Source: Acinetobacter albensis (GTDB lineage Bacteria; Pseudomonadota; Gammaproteobacteria; Pseudomonadales; Moraxellaceae). Taken from it: a stretch of 64,000 bases of DNA. The position numbers were made by a program, and so were the translations under genes. The notes beneath the pieces were generated by a model, which was not told where the DNA came from, made no database searches, and was given only the letters and a program-made list of their open reading frames with translations. Of this stretch, positions 42,407 through 50,197 are shown piece after piece. Each line of letters starts with the position of its first letter. Positions within the stretch are counted from its first letter, which is position 1. The DNA is taken from positions 62,001-126,000 of the forward strand of contig NZ_FMBK01000003.1 in assembly GCF_900095025.1 (NCBI RefSeq), read 5' to 3'.

Positions 42407-44656
42407 ATGTACAATGATGATATGACACCATGCCAAGATTTAATCGAAGATAACAATACTTCGAAAAACACCCATTTCCAAACGGTTTTAAACCAATATA
42501 TGGATCGTCGCAGTTTTATCGCAAAAACGGGTAGCGGTGCAATCGCATTGGCATTTGCAGCTTCTGTCAGCGGATGTTCAGATGATGATAATGCAGAGGC
42601 AACACCACCAACAGGTACTCAACCACCAACACCTGAAAGTAATGATAAACATGCATGGAGTGATCTTGCACAGCGTCCAAGCAAGCTCTCTTTTAAAGCT
42701 GTAGAAAAAAATACTGAAAATTATTTCAGTGTTCCTGAAGGCTACGCAGTTAAAGTTTTGTACGCAGTGGGCGATCCAATTAACAAACATAATGCGATTA
42801 AAATCGACACTATTTCACAATCTGGTGCTTCATATAAATTCCGTTCTGGCGATTGCCACGACGGTATGAGTTTCTTTGGTATGCACGCTACCAATAAAAA
42901 TTATGCGGCCAAAGAGTCAACGCAAGGTTTACTGGTTTTAAACCATGAGTATCTTGCTCAAAATGAGTTACATCTTCCTCATGCAATTACTCAAGGAATA
43001 CGTTCTGAAGATCAAGTCATGCGTGAAATAAATGCGCATGGCGTATCTGTAATTGAGATCACAAAAGATGCTTCTTCACAAAATGTCAAAATCAATTTAG
43101 ATTCACCTTTTAACCGTCGTATTACAGCCCAAACCGAAATGGAAATTCATGGTCCTGCACGTGGCGCTGACTTGTTAAAAACACGCTTTTCTCCTGATGG
43201 CACTTTAACACGTGGTACATTTGGTAACTGTGGTAATGGCTATACGCCATGGGGAACATACTTAACAGCAGAAGAAAACTGGAGTGGTTATTTTGCCCGT
43301 AAAGCCAATGACACGCGTGAAATTCAAAAAGAAGACGTTGCACTACAACGCTATGGTCGTGGTGGAACAAGTGCCCGATATAGTCAATATGGTTGGAATA
43401 CTCCTGTAGCAGAACTTACTGGAAATCCTGACTTATACGACTGCTGGGATATTTCAATTAAAGGTGCCAATGCACTACAAGATTATCGTAATGTCATGAA
43501 TACTTGTGGTTTTATTGTAGAAATTGATCCATTCAGCGCATCTGCTCGTCCAGTCAAACGTACAGCCCTCGGCCGTTTTGCTCATGAAGACTGTCGCTGT
43601 AGTAATCCTATTGTAGGTCAGCCATTGGCCTTTTATATGGGGGATGATGCCACTGGCGAATATATGTATAAATTTGTGACAGAAGCGGTCTGGGATCCAA
43701 AAGATATGAACGGCGGTTATACTGCTGGTGATAAATATATGGATAAAGGCACGCTCTATGTTGCTAAATTTAATGATGACGGTACTGGTGAATGGTTAGA
43801 ATTAAGCTTCGACAAGCACGGCTTAAATGCATCAAATCCTACTTACGCTTTTAGTGATCAAGCCGATATCGTTGTTCATGCACGCTTAGCAGCAGATGCT
43901 CGAGGCGCCACCAAAATGGACCGTCCAGAATGGGTTGCGGTCAACCCAGAAAATGGTGAAGTCTATGTCACACTGACCAATAACACTAACCGTGGTCGCT
44001 CATACGAGACCGATGCTGCCAATCCTCGCAGTTACGTCGATGTAAAAAATGGTAGTGCAAGTAACTCAGGAAATATGAATGGGCATATTATTCGTTTCCA
44101 TGAAAATGCAGACAAGACAACGGCAACAACCTTTACTTGGGATATTTTCTTGTTTGGCGCAGAAGCTGACGCTGCAGCAAATATTAACTTATCTGGCTTA
44201 GATGATCTGAATGACTTTTCTAGCCCAGATGGTATGTGGTTCGACCCGCGTGGTGTGCTTTGGATTCAAACTGATGACGGCCAATATACAGACGAAACTA
44301 ACTGTATGATGCTTGCAGCACTTCCTGGTAAAGTCGGTGATGGTGGCAAAACAATGGCTGCCTCTACCAAATCTGGAGGACAGGAAACCATTGTCGGTGC
44401 TCAATTAAAAAATGATCGTGTCCGCCGTTTCTTAACTGGACCAAGTGGCTGTGAAATAACAGGTGTGACAATGACTCCTGATTACAAAGCAATTTTTGTA
44501 AACGTTCAGCATCCTGAAGGTACATGGCCTGCAAACCAAAGTTCTAAATACAGCTTAATGGGGTCTGCTCCAAGGTCAGCGACTGTCGTTATTACGCGTA
44601 AAGATGGTGGTGTGATTGCCGGTGAAGCATTAGAAAAAAAAGCAACAACAGCATAA
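42407..44656 (+). CDS. phoX: PhoX-family alkaline phosphatase (DUF839), Tat-exported
   Basis: A 749-residue phosphatase. A Tat signal is near residue 35: DRRSFIAKTGSGAIALAFAA then SVSGC, a possible lipobox, so it may be anchored. The DUF839/PhoX fold covers the rest: VLNHEYLAQNELHLPH (Fe/Ca-binding), NCGNGYTPWGTYLTAEENWSGYF, LGRFAHEDC, WVAVNPENGEVYVTLTNNTNRG, SSPDGMWFDPRGVLWIQTDDGQYTDETN and LTGPSGCEITGVTMTPD. PhoX enzymes use an Fe-Ca cofactor to hydrolyse phosphate esters in the periplasm. A double Pho box lies upstream and tatABC is the preceding operon. Confidence 0.94.
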   Translation: MYNDDMTPCQDLIEDNNTSKNTHFQTVLNQYMDRRSFIAKTGSGAIALAFAASVSGCSDDDNAEATPPTGTQPPTPESNDKHAWSDLAQRPSKLSFKAVEKNTENYFSVPEGYAVKVLYAVGDPINKHNAIKIDTISQSGASYKFRSGDCHDGMSFFGMHATNKNYAAKESTQGLLVLNHEYLAQNELHLPHAITQGIRSEDQVMREINAHGVSVIEITKDASSQNVKINLDSPFNRRITAQTEMEIHGPARGADLLKTRFSPDGTLTRGTFGNCGNGYTPWGTYLTAEENWSGYFARKANDTREIQKEDVALQRYGRGGTSARYSQYGWNTPVAELTGNPDLYDCWDISIKGANALQDYRNVMNTCGFIVEIDPFSASARPVKRTALGRFAHEDCRCSNPIVGQPLAFYMGDDATGEYMYKFVTEAVWDPKDMNGGYTAGDKYMDKGTLYVAKFNDDGTGEWLELSFDKHGLNASNPTYAFSDQADIVVHARLAADARGATKMDRPEWVAVNPENGEVYVTLTNNTNRGRSYETDAANPRSYVDVKNGSASNSGNMNGHIIRFHENADKTTATTFTWDIFLFGAEADAAANINLSGLDDLNDFSSPDGMWFDPRGVLWIQTDDGQYTDETNCMMLAALPGKVGDGGKTMAASTKSGGQETIVGAQLKNDRVRRFLTGPSGCEITGVTMTPDYKAIFVNVQHPEGTWPANQSSKYSLMGSAPRSATVVITRKDGGVIAGEALEKKATTA

Positions 44657-44667
44657 AATAAAATCAT

Positions 44668-44698
44668 AAAATGCCGACCTATGGTCGGCATTTTTTAT
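44668..44698. terminator. Bidirectional terminator between phoX and the NRDE gene
   Basis: AAAATGCCGACC and GGTCGGCATTTT pair with a TAT loop, then TT. It lies between two convergent stops. Confidence 0.9.
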
Positions 44699-45477
44699 TG
44701 AACCAAAGGAATCTTAAAGTGAATTATTTGACCTTGCGTTGTGCCTTGCTGTGATTTTTCTTGCCACAACCATGTATTATTTTTCAATCTTAAAAAATTT
44801 GAACAACGAGTTCCGTAAACAGGACTTTGAATAAAAGTAGACGATAATAAAGCTTCCATTTCAGTGCTAATCCCCGTTTGTGGAAGCCTCTCAGCAATCA
44901 CTTTTCGTTCATCTTCCAAAATATCCCAAGCAGTGTATTCAAGATCAGCTTCTGCTGTGGTGCTTTGTTGCAACATTGGTAAAAATTCTTGCGTAAAACG
45001 CTTACGTAAATGTTTAGTTTTTTCCCATTGCTCCGTTATTAAACCATTAGACACCACATATACCCCTTGAGCCAAAACTTGTGGGGCCTCACCACGGTTG
45101 CTCATATACACAGCTTGATCTTGATCACCGACAAATAAATTAAAGCCTGCATAATCACATTGCTTTTTTTCCAATTCTTGAGCGAATCTAATCGGAGTCA
45201 AAGACGATTCTAAAAAGGTCTGGATCAAGTGCCCACGTGACGTTGGATATTTCTTTTGATCTTGACCATCACGAAAATTGGTTACTACAGCCCATCGACC
45301 AGATTCGGTCACCCCCATCCATGTACCACCTGACTGTAAATCTTGTCCCGCAATAATTGGACTATTTTCCCATGGGGTTAAACCACGGGTTGGACGTTGA
45401 TAAAATTCATCTCGATTTGAAATTAGACAAAGAGGCATCTCGTCCAAGACATGCCAAGCTAAAGCCACGATACACAT
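44695..45477 (-). CDS. NRDE-family (DUF833/TANGO2-like) protein
   Basis: A 260-residue protein with the family N-terminus MCIVALAW and the hallmark ISNRDEFYQRPT, followed by SGGTWMGVTESGRWAVVTNFRD. This is the Ntn-like TANGO2/NRDE fold; Cys2 after Met removal would be the candidate nucleophile. In eukaryotes TANGO2 is linked to heme or lipid handling, while the bacterial role is unclear. It is cytoplasmic, monocistronic, and ends at the terminator shared with phoX. Confidence 0.9.
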   Translation of the reverse strand: MCIVALAWHVLDEMPLCLISNRDEFYQRPTRGLTPWENSPIIAGQDLQSGGTWMGVTESGRWAVVTNFRDGQDQKKYPTSRGHLIQTFLESSLTPIRFAQELEKKQCDYAGFNLFVGDQDQAVYMSNRGEAPQVLAQGVYVVSNGLITEQWEKTKHLRKRFTQEFLPMLQQSTTAEADLEYTAWDILEDERKVIAERLPQTGISTEMEALLSSTFIQSPVYGTRCSNFLRLKNNTWLWQEKSQQGTTQGQIIHFKIPLVQ

Positions 45478-45570
45478 ATTTTGTACTCATTATCTTTACA
45501 CATTGAATGTACAACATTTTTCTTTATATTCAGCTAAAATCTGTGCAAAACAGAACGAGAATGAACAGGA

Positions 45571-46383
45571 ATGCTGACCTATCCAAATATTGACCCTATT
45601 GCAGTTTCACTAGGCCCCTTACAAGTGCATTGGTATGGACTAATGTACTTACTGGCATTTTTATTTGCTTGGGGACTAGCGACCTACCGAACCAAACAAC
45701 GTGATGGCTGGACACCGGACATGGTTTCCGACCTAATTTTCTATGGTGCCTTAGGTGTAGTCGTGGGTGGTCGTATGGGCTACGTTTTCTTTTATGGTTT
45801 TGAACAGTTTCTTGCCAACCCACTTTGGCTGTTTCAAGTCTGGACAGGCGGTATGAGTTTCCATGGTGGCTTCTTGGGTGTCATGATTGCAATGCTGTTC
45901 TGGTGCAAAAAATATAAAATGACATGGTTTCAAACCTTAGACTTCATCGCACCCTGCGTTCCGACAGGTTTAATGTTTGGCCGTATAGGCAATTTTATTG
46001 GGGGTGAACTCTATGGTCGCCAAGTCACTGATCCAAACTTTGCTTTGGGTATGATTTTTCCGACAGACCCATTGCAATTGGTTCGCCATCCGTCACAAAT
46101 TTATCAAGCACTGGCTGAAGGTTTAATTTTATTTATCGTGTTGTGGTGGTTCAGTTCAAAACCACGTCCACGTATGGCCGTTTCAGCGCTGTTCCTGATT
46201 GGCTATGGAATTGCACGTTTTGTGGTAGAGTTTTTCCGCGAGCCAGACAATGGACAACTCTTTATCGGCTGGATGAGTAAGGGGCAATTCCTCACTGTAC
46301 CGATGATTTTGATCGGTCTATGGATGATGTGGTATGCCTACCAAAAGAAAATTTACGATTGGGGACCACAGAAAAATAGTTAA
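45571..46383 (+). CDS. lgt: Prolipoprotein diacylglyceryl transferase Lgt
   Basis: A 270-residue membrane enzyme that transfers diacylglycerol from phosphatidylglycerol to the lipobox Cys. Seven hydrophobic helices and the Lgt signature GRIGNFIGGELYGR are present, with HGGFLG (catalytic His), WYGLMYLLAFLFAWGL and RHPSQIYQALAEG. GAACAGGA is the Shine-Dalgarno. In many gamma-proteobacteria thyA follows; here two small membrane proteins follow beyond a terminator. Confidence 0.97.
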   Translation: MLTYPNIDPIAVSLGPLQVHWYGLMYLLAFLFAWGLATYRTKQRDGWTPDMVSDLIFYGALGVVVGGRMGYVFFYGFEQFLANPLWLFQVWTGGMSFHGGFLGVMIAMLFWCKKYKMTWFQTLDFIAPCVPTGLMFGRIGNFIGGELYGRQVTDPNFALGMIFPTDPLQLVRHPSQIYQALAEGLILFIVLWWFSSKPRPRMAVSALFLIGYGIARFVVEFFREPDNGQLFIGWMSKGQFLTVPMILIGLWMMWYAYQKKIYDWGPQKNS

Positions 46384-46385
46384 AA

Positions 46386-46413
46386 GTGAGCGAGGCAAAA
46401 GCCTCGCTTTTTT
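46386..46413 (+). terminator. Terminator after lgt
   Basis: AGCGAGGC and GCCTCGCT pair around AAAA, followed by six T, 6 bp past the lgt stop. Confidence 0.9.
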
Positions 46414-46464
46414 ATGGTTATTTTTGCTAAAGTGCATCAATTCCGTTTGATTAATCAAAAAATT

Positions 46465-46851
46465 ATGCTTGAATTTTGGTTTGATTCTAAAGTTTCGATG
46501 TGGCGTAAACTGATCATTTTTGCTGCCATCGCCATTACAACTGCTGTGTTGTATTGGATGCAACCCTTGAAACCTGATGCCATCCTCATGTATTTGGGAA
46601 CGGGAATTATTTTTCTGATATGCCGTTACTGCAAAGTTCATTTCGCTCTAAAAAAGCCCAACGGCTTGTTATATCGTCTACTGCATTGGATTCCAATCGC
46701 ATTATTACTGGCCTTAATCTTTATGCATATGCAAGAAGGTGAAATTTTGGTTCCTGGTGCTCAAGGTATTGGCTTTATGGCTTTAGCAGTGTGCTTATTC
46801 TCACCTTTGTCTTTCTTAAATCGACAGCATAATTCAACCGAGCAAAAATGA
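46465..46851 (+). CDS. Small membrane protein, first of a paralogous pair
   Basis: A 128-residue protein with about four hydrophobic segments (LIIFAAIAITTAVLYW, AILMYLGTGIIFLI, WIPIALLLALIFMHM, GIGFMALAVCLFSPL). Its N-terminus MLEFWFDS matches MILDFWYS of the next gene, and the segment layout is similar, so the two look like tandem duplicates. Start ATG 46465 is picked by that match; an in-frame ATG 46414 lies in the T-run of the lgt terminator and is unlikely. No Shine-Dalgarno is clear. Function is unknown. A shared ATGA overlap couples the pair. Confidence 0.65.
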   Translation: MLEFWFDSKVSMWRKLIIFAAIAITTAVLYWMQPLKPDAILMYLGTGIIFLICRYCKVHFALKKPNGLLYRLLHWIPIALLLALIFMHMQEGEILVPGAQGIGFMALAVCLFSPLSFLNRQHNSTEQK

Positions 46852-47216
46852 TTTTAGATTTTTGGTATTCAGCACGATGTACACGACAAATTAAGCTGAT
46901 TGTTTGTATCACCACATGTGTGATGATTTATCTATGCGCTACAGTGGCACCACTTTCGCCTCTATTCACCATGATCAGTCTTGTCATTGGAATGGCGGTG
47001 CATGGATTAAGAGTATTAAGTTTAAAAATAACAGCAGATAACCCCTATCAACGTGGATTTTCTATTTTATTTTTGATTATGCCAATGATCGCACTTATGA
47101 CATTAATCTCGAGCTTAAGCGCAGAACATAAAGTTATTCTGATACTTCAAGTATTGGGCTTTGCAGCACTTGGTTTATTTCTTTTGTCGACATTTCCACA
47201 TCGAAAATTTAATTAA
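46848..47216 (+). CDS. Small membrane protein, second of a paralogous pair
   Basis: A 122-residue protein with four predicted membrane segments (LIVCITTCVMIYLCATV, LFTMISLVIGMAVHGL, FSILFLIMPMIALMTLIS, VILILQVLGFAALGLFLL). It starts at ATGA overlapping the preceding stop. N-terminal similarity to its neighbour (DFWYS / EFWFDS) suggests duplication and divergence, perhaps a heteromeric complex. I do not recognise the family. Confidence 0.65.
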   Translation: MILDFWYSARCTRQIKLIVCITTCVMIYLCATVAPLSPLFTMISLVIGMAVHGLRVLSLKITADNPYQRGFSILFLIMPMIALMTLISSLSAEHKVILILQVLGFAALGLFLLSTFPHRKFN

Positions 47217-47271
47217 TCTCAATATGTTTATTGAATCCTGATACTTTTCCTTTTTTATGAAAATTGATGAT

Positions 47272-47301
47272 AAAAAAAGACCGCAAAAGCGGTCTTTTTT
47301 T
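47272..47301. terminator. Terminator after rplT
   Basis: AAAAAGACCGC and GCGGTCTTTTT pair around AAAA, 14 bp past the rplT stop. A-runs and T-runs flank it, so it can stop transcription from the convergent membrane-protein genes as well. Confidence 0.92.
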
Positions 47302-47315
47302 ATCATCGAAGATGA

Positions 47316-47675
47316 TTAAGCAGCTAACGCATCTTTAGCTTTAGTCGCTAAAGCTGTGAATGCAACTGCATCATGCATAGCGATATCAGCAAGTACACGA
47401 CGGTCGATAATCACTTGAGCTTTTTTCAAGCCAGCGATCATACGGCTGTATGACAAACCATTTAAACGCGCACCAGCATTGATACGTGCAATCCACAAAG
47501 CGCGGAATTGACGTTTCTTCTGACGACGGTCACGGTAAGCATATTGACCTGCTTTAATTACTGCTTGGAACGCTACGCGATAAACACGTGAGCGAGCGCC
47601 GTAGTAACCTTTAGCACGAGCAAGAATTTTTTTATGACGACGATGCGCCTGTACACCACGTTTTACACGAGCCAT
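47316..47675 (-). CDS. rplT: Ribosomal protein L20
   Basis: A 119-residue basic protein with the L20 N-terminus [18 protein letters not shown] and the signature [35 protein letters not shown] region and [15 protein letters not shown]. It binds 23S rRNA early in 50S assembly; in E. coli it also represses its own operon by binding mRNA. rpmI precedes it by 11 bp. Confidence 0.98.
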   Translation of the reverse strand: MARVKRGVQAHRRHKKILARAKGYYGARSRVYRVAFQAVIKAGQYAYRDRRQKKRQFRALWIARINAGARLNGLSYSRMIAGLKKAQVIIDRRVLADIAMHDAVAFTALATKAKDALAA

Positions 47676-47686
47676 TTATAATCTCC

Positions 47687-47881
47687 TTAGATGTATGGGC
47701 ACATACGACGAACTGAAGCAACGTCACTCACGTGAACCATTACACAGCCGCGTAACTGACGAATACGCTTAGCAGATTTTTTGGTCAAAATGTGGCGTTT
47801 GAACGCTTGTTTACGCTTGATACCGTTAGCAGTCGCTTTAAAGCGTTTAGCTGCACCACGGCGAGTTTTCATCTTAGGCAT
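47687..47881 (-). CDS. rpmI: Ribosomal protein L35
   Basis: A 64-residue basic protein, [20 protein letters not shown]..., typical of L35. Start ATG 47881 is supported by AGAGGTT 7 nt upstream and by family length; an in-frame start at 48010 would add 43 unrelated residues across the promoter. It forms a two-gene unit with rplT. infC, normally just upstream, is 4.4 kb away at 52241-52792. Confidence 0.97.
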   Translation of the reverse strand: MPKMKTRRGAAKRFKATANGIKRKQAFKRHILTKKSAKRIRQLRGCVMVHVSDVASVRRMCPYI

Positions 47882-47954
47882 AACAACCTCTTTTGAACAC
47901 CTGTTCGGAGCGTCTGCACCATTGCAAAAACGACCTGCAGGTAAGGGAGCGCGT

Positions 47955-47983
47955 ATTCTAAAGTATATTTGTTTAAAACAAAA
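47955..47983 (-). promoter_or_regulatory. Candidate promoter of rpmI-rplT
   Basis: TAGAAT (47960-47955) is a -10 candidate, with TTTTGT 17 bp upstream (47983-47978). This is expected because rpmI is not linked to infC. The predicted leader of about 65 nt is GC-richer than its surroundings and contains CCTGCAGG; whether it holds an L20-binding fold cannot be judged by eye. Confidence 0.45.
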
Positions 47984-48227
47984 GCACCTCTTCGGAAAAA
48001 CACAGCACACATTCTGGTTTATTTTGCTCCTGATCGTACTGGTAAGGGTATTTATCCACGATCATGTTACCTTCCCCTGCTTACATATTTGTTGGTATGC
48101 AAATACACGTGGATGTATAAGCCTTATTCATTGCACATAGAAATTAAAAACCAACCCAAACATTATTTCAAATGAGAGTTTAGGAGAGCGCAAATCAATA
48201 TTCTTATAATTAGAGCAATCAGAGATG
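47984..48227. other. Intergenic region upstream of rpmI
   Basis: About 240 bp between the rpmI promoter and a large inverted repeat. Several overlapping frames here are chance products with no Shine-Dalgarno. Nothing else was recognised. Confidence 0.35.
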
Positions 48228-48274
48228 ATATCAGCCTAACAGTGATCTGATTAAGATCACTGTTAGGCTGATAT
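48228..48274. repeat. Perfect 20-bp inverted repeat with 7-nt spacer
   Basis: ATATCAGCCTAACAGTGATC (48228-48247) is exactly complementary to 48255-48274 around TGATTAA. It is the strongest palindrome in the window and has no T-run after it on either side. It lies between divergent rpmI and the TonB-C gene, so a regulator site, an RNA hairpin or a mobile-element relic are all possible. Confidence 0.8.
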
Positions 48275-48302
48275 ATCTGCGCAAGAGAGAGGACTCAAAA
48301 GC

Positions 48303-48401
48303 ATGTTCAAGTACGCGTATTCATTTTTTAGACTTGCCAGTCTGCCTAATTCAGGAAATACTCTGCCTCGAATAATAATCTGCTTTTGCTCTTATCCATG
48401 A
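48303..48401 (+). CDS. Possible 32-aa small ORF upstream of the TonB-C protein
   Basis: ATG 48303 to TGA 48399-48401 encodes MFKYAYSFFRLASLPNSGNT... ending CFCSYP. GAGAGGA lies about 8 nt before the ATG, and it ends 22 bp before the next gene. It could be a leader peptide or be chance; composition gives no help. Confidence 0.25.
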   Translation: MFKYAYSFFRLASLPNSGNTLPRIIICFCSYP

Positions 48402-48423
48402 TTTAACTAAAGAAATAGAATTT

Positions 48424-49158
48424 ATGAAACAAATATTGTGTTTTTCTCTACTCATGAGCCTCCCCTTAAGTGCTGTTTATAGCGCTGAAGTTAAAAGCTC
48501 CAAACAACTTTCTGTTCAAAAAAGTGCAGCGTTGCCTGCTCATTTGACCACGCGTATTCAATGGACCAAATTTCCTCAACCCGAATATAAGAATGAAGAT
48601 TTAAAAGACCAAAATCGGAGTGCCATTATTCGTATCTATGCTGATGAAACAGGTCAAATCAGCAAAGCCACTGTGCAAGAAAGTACCGGTTTAGGTGACT
48701 TAGACCAACGCTTACTGAAAGCCGTAAATAATGCGCATGTCAAACCTCATATTGAGAATAATATAGCGATTGCACAAATTGGCTATCAAGCATTTAATCT
48801 CAAACTGAGTCCAGATCATGAGCGTGAAATTTGCCAATATGGCTTTAATTCTAAAAATTGGCAAGCTCAGCAAAAAGCGAAAAAAACTTCTTTTTCCTAT
48901 CGAACTCAACCCACTTTAGCGCTCAATTCTGAACAATTAAATGGGCATAATCGTACAATTAAATTTAGTTTTAAAGTCAATAAACAAGGGGATGTCAAAA
49001 AAGTTAGAATTAAAAAAGGCTCAGGCATTTTTGCCTTAGATCAAATGCTTGTTCAAGCCGTATCTAATGTACAGGTCGATGTTCAACGTCAATATTGGAT
49101 TTATAAAAAATCAACACTTAAAGATGAAATCAAGTTTGATTTAGATCAATGTGACTAA
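48424..49158 (+). CDS. Periplasmic protein with two TonB C-terminal-like domains
   Basis: A 244-residue exported protein: signal peptide about 1-20 (ending VYSA), then two TonB_C-like units, about 50-130 (FPQPEYKNEDLKDQNRSAII, VQESTGLGDLDQRLLKAV) and about 155-240 (LNSEQLNGHNRTIKFSFKVN, KGSGIFALDQMLVQAV). It lacks the N-terminal membrane anchor and Pro-rich spacer of TonB, so it is unlikely to energise receptors directly. The duplicated domain may bind peptidoglycan or other envelope proteins. No ExbB/ExbD genes are near. Confidence 0.75.
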   Translation: MKQILCFSLLMSLPLSAVYSAEVKSSKQLSVQKSAALPAHLTTRIQWTKFPQPEYKNEDLKDQNRSAIIRIYADETGQISKATVQESTGLGDLDQRLLKAVNNAHVKPHIENNIAIAQIGYQAFNLKLSPDHEREICQYGFNSKNWQAQQKAKKTSFSYRTQPTLALNSEQLNGHNRTIKFSFKVNKQGDVKKVRIKKGSGIFALDQMLVQAVSNVQVDVQRQYWIYKKSTLKDEIKFDLDQCD

Positions 49159-49400
49159 TCCATTTTGCGTAAAAATAATTATGGATACATAGGTGTGTTC
49201 TAATACCACACTTTTTTCCCTCATCATAAAAATGTCATTTCAAAAAGAGAAGGATTTTTCCTGCTCATTTTAGTCAACAGACTTGCATCATTCATCACTT
49301 TTGATTCTTTCAAGTGAAAGGATGATGCATCCATATTTTAAAATTTCACTCTGATCATTCAAGTCAAAACCATCGACCATTCTGGTTCGAACCACTTATT
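49159..49400. other. Intergenic region
   Basis: About 240 bp between convergent genes, AT-rich. A hairpin-like CTTTCAAGTGAAAGG segment near 49306-49322 could aid termination. No gene was seen. Confidence 0.35.
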
Positions 49401-49814
49401 TTAGAACAAAGAAAAAGCCAAATACACGAATAAATAACGTGCGAATTTGGCAACACTGACTATGCATAAAAATCGCCAAAAATTTTCTTTGAGTAAACCT
49501 GCAATCAAAGTGATTGGATCACCAATAATCGGTAGCCAACTCAAGAATAATGACCAGTAGCCATATTTTTGATAAATTTTTTGAGCTTTCAGCATATTCT
49601 GCGCTGAAACAGGAAACCATGTTTTATCTTTAAATTGTTCTATTTTTAAACCCAAATACCAATTTATACATGAACCCAAAACATTACCGAGACTTGCCAT
49701 CAAAATCACGATATAAACTGGATAATCATCTTGTAATAACACGCCTACCAAGACTGCTTCTGATTGCAATGGCAACAGAGTTGCAGCACCAAATGCTGCA
49801 CAAAATAATAGCAA
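49401..49814 (-). CDS. YqaA/DedA-like small membrane protein (VTT family)
   Basis: A 137-residue protein of the YqaA/SNARE-associated type: FCAAFGAATLLPLQSEAVLVGVLL, ASLGNVLGSCINWYLG, and SWLPIIGDPITLIAGLLKENFWRFL, the conserved re-entrant region. Such proteins help move or scramble phospholipids or affect envelope homeostasis. No ATG is available in frame; the start is given as TTG 49814, and the N-terminal helix continues upstream in frame (WALILSLLLLF) to a TAG near 49854, so initiation may be at another codon such as CTG or ATC. It follows the small membrane gene by 11 bp. Confidence 0.75.
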   Translation of the reverse strand: MLLFCAAFGAATLLPLQSEAVLVGVLLQDDYPVYIVILMASLGNVLGSCINWYLGLKIEQFKDKTWFPVSAQNMLKAQKIYQKYGYWSLFLSWLPIIGDPITLIAGLLKENFWRFLCIVSVAKFARYLFVYLAFSLF

Positions 49815-49825
49815 TAAGCTCAGGA

Positions 49826-50110
49826 TTAAAGCCCAAGTTTTTTCTTGGTCGATCTATATTCATAACTCGACCAAAAAATGGTTAAAACCAAAACAATATA
49901 CCGACTTAAACTATAACGCTCGGTTAAAGGCTGAATCGCTTCACGTAAAATCTGTTGGTCATTCGTGTTCAAAGTAGCCGCAAAATTTTGAATATGGACT
50001 GCTTCTGCAACAAAAATCATTAAACATAAGGCAATACCAAAAATAACACTTAAGTAAATTCTGGCATTCGCTTCGATAATACGTGTCAAATTTAAAAAGA
50101 ATTCTTTCAT
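49826..50110 (-). CDS. Small two-helix membrane protein of unknown function
   Basis: A 94-residue protein, starting MKEFFLNLTRIIEANARIYLS, with a hydrophobic helix at about 15-35 (IYLSVIFGIALCLMIFVAEAV) and a second near 70-85 (YSLSRYIVLVLTIFW). The C-terminus is basic (YRSTKKKLGL). ATG 50110 is chosen because the upstream ATG 50128 falls in the T-run of the GST terminator. It precedes the YqaA-like gene by 11 bp and is probably in one transcript with it. Confidence 0.65.
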   Translation of the reverse strand: MKEFFLNLTRIIEANARIYLSVIFGIALCLMIFVAEAVHIQNFAATLNTNDQQILREAIQPLTERYSLSRYIVLVLTIFWSSYEYRSTKKKLGL

Positions 50111-50127
50111 TGTGGTCTGTGCATCCA

Positions 50128-50156
50128 ATAAAAAACCACCATTCAGGTGGTTTTTG
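50128..50156 (-). terminator. Terminator after the GST gene
   Basis: AAAAACCACC and GGTGGTTTTT pair around ATTCA; on the minus strand a T-run follows. It lies about 40 bp past the GST stop. Confidence 0.85.
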
Positions 50157-50197
50157 TGATTATTATTTATTTTATCACAGTTCCAGATGATTCACTT

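Noticed and set aside
47882..48010. N-terminally extended L35 (start 48010)
   Set aside because: The extension is not L35-like and spans the predicted promoter; ATG 47881 has a good Shine-Dalgarno and gives the normal 64 residues.
48228..48274. Integron attC site
   Set aside because: It has both 7-bp core consensus sequences, but these follow automatically from a palindrome containing one; no bulged bases, spacer structure, cassette ORF or integrase is present.
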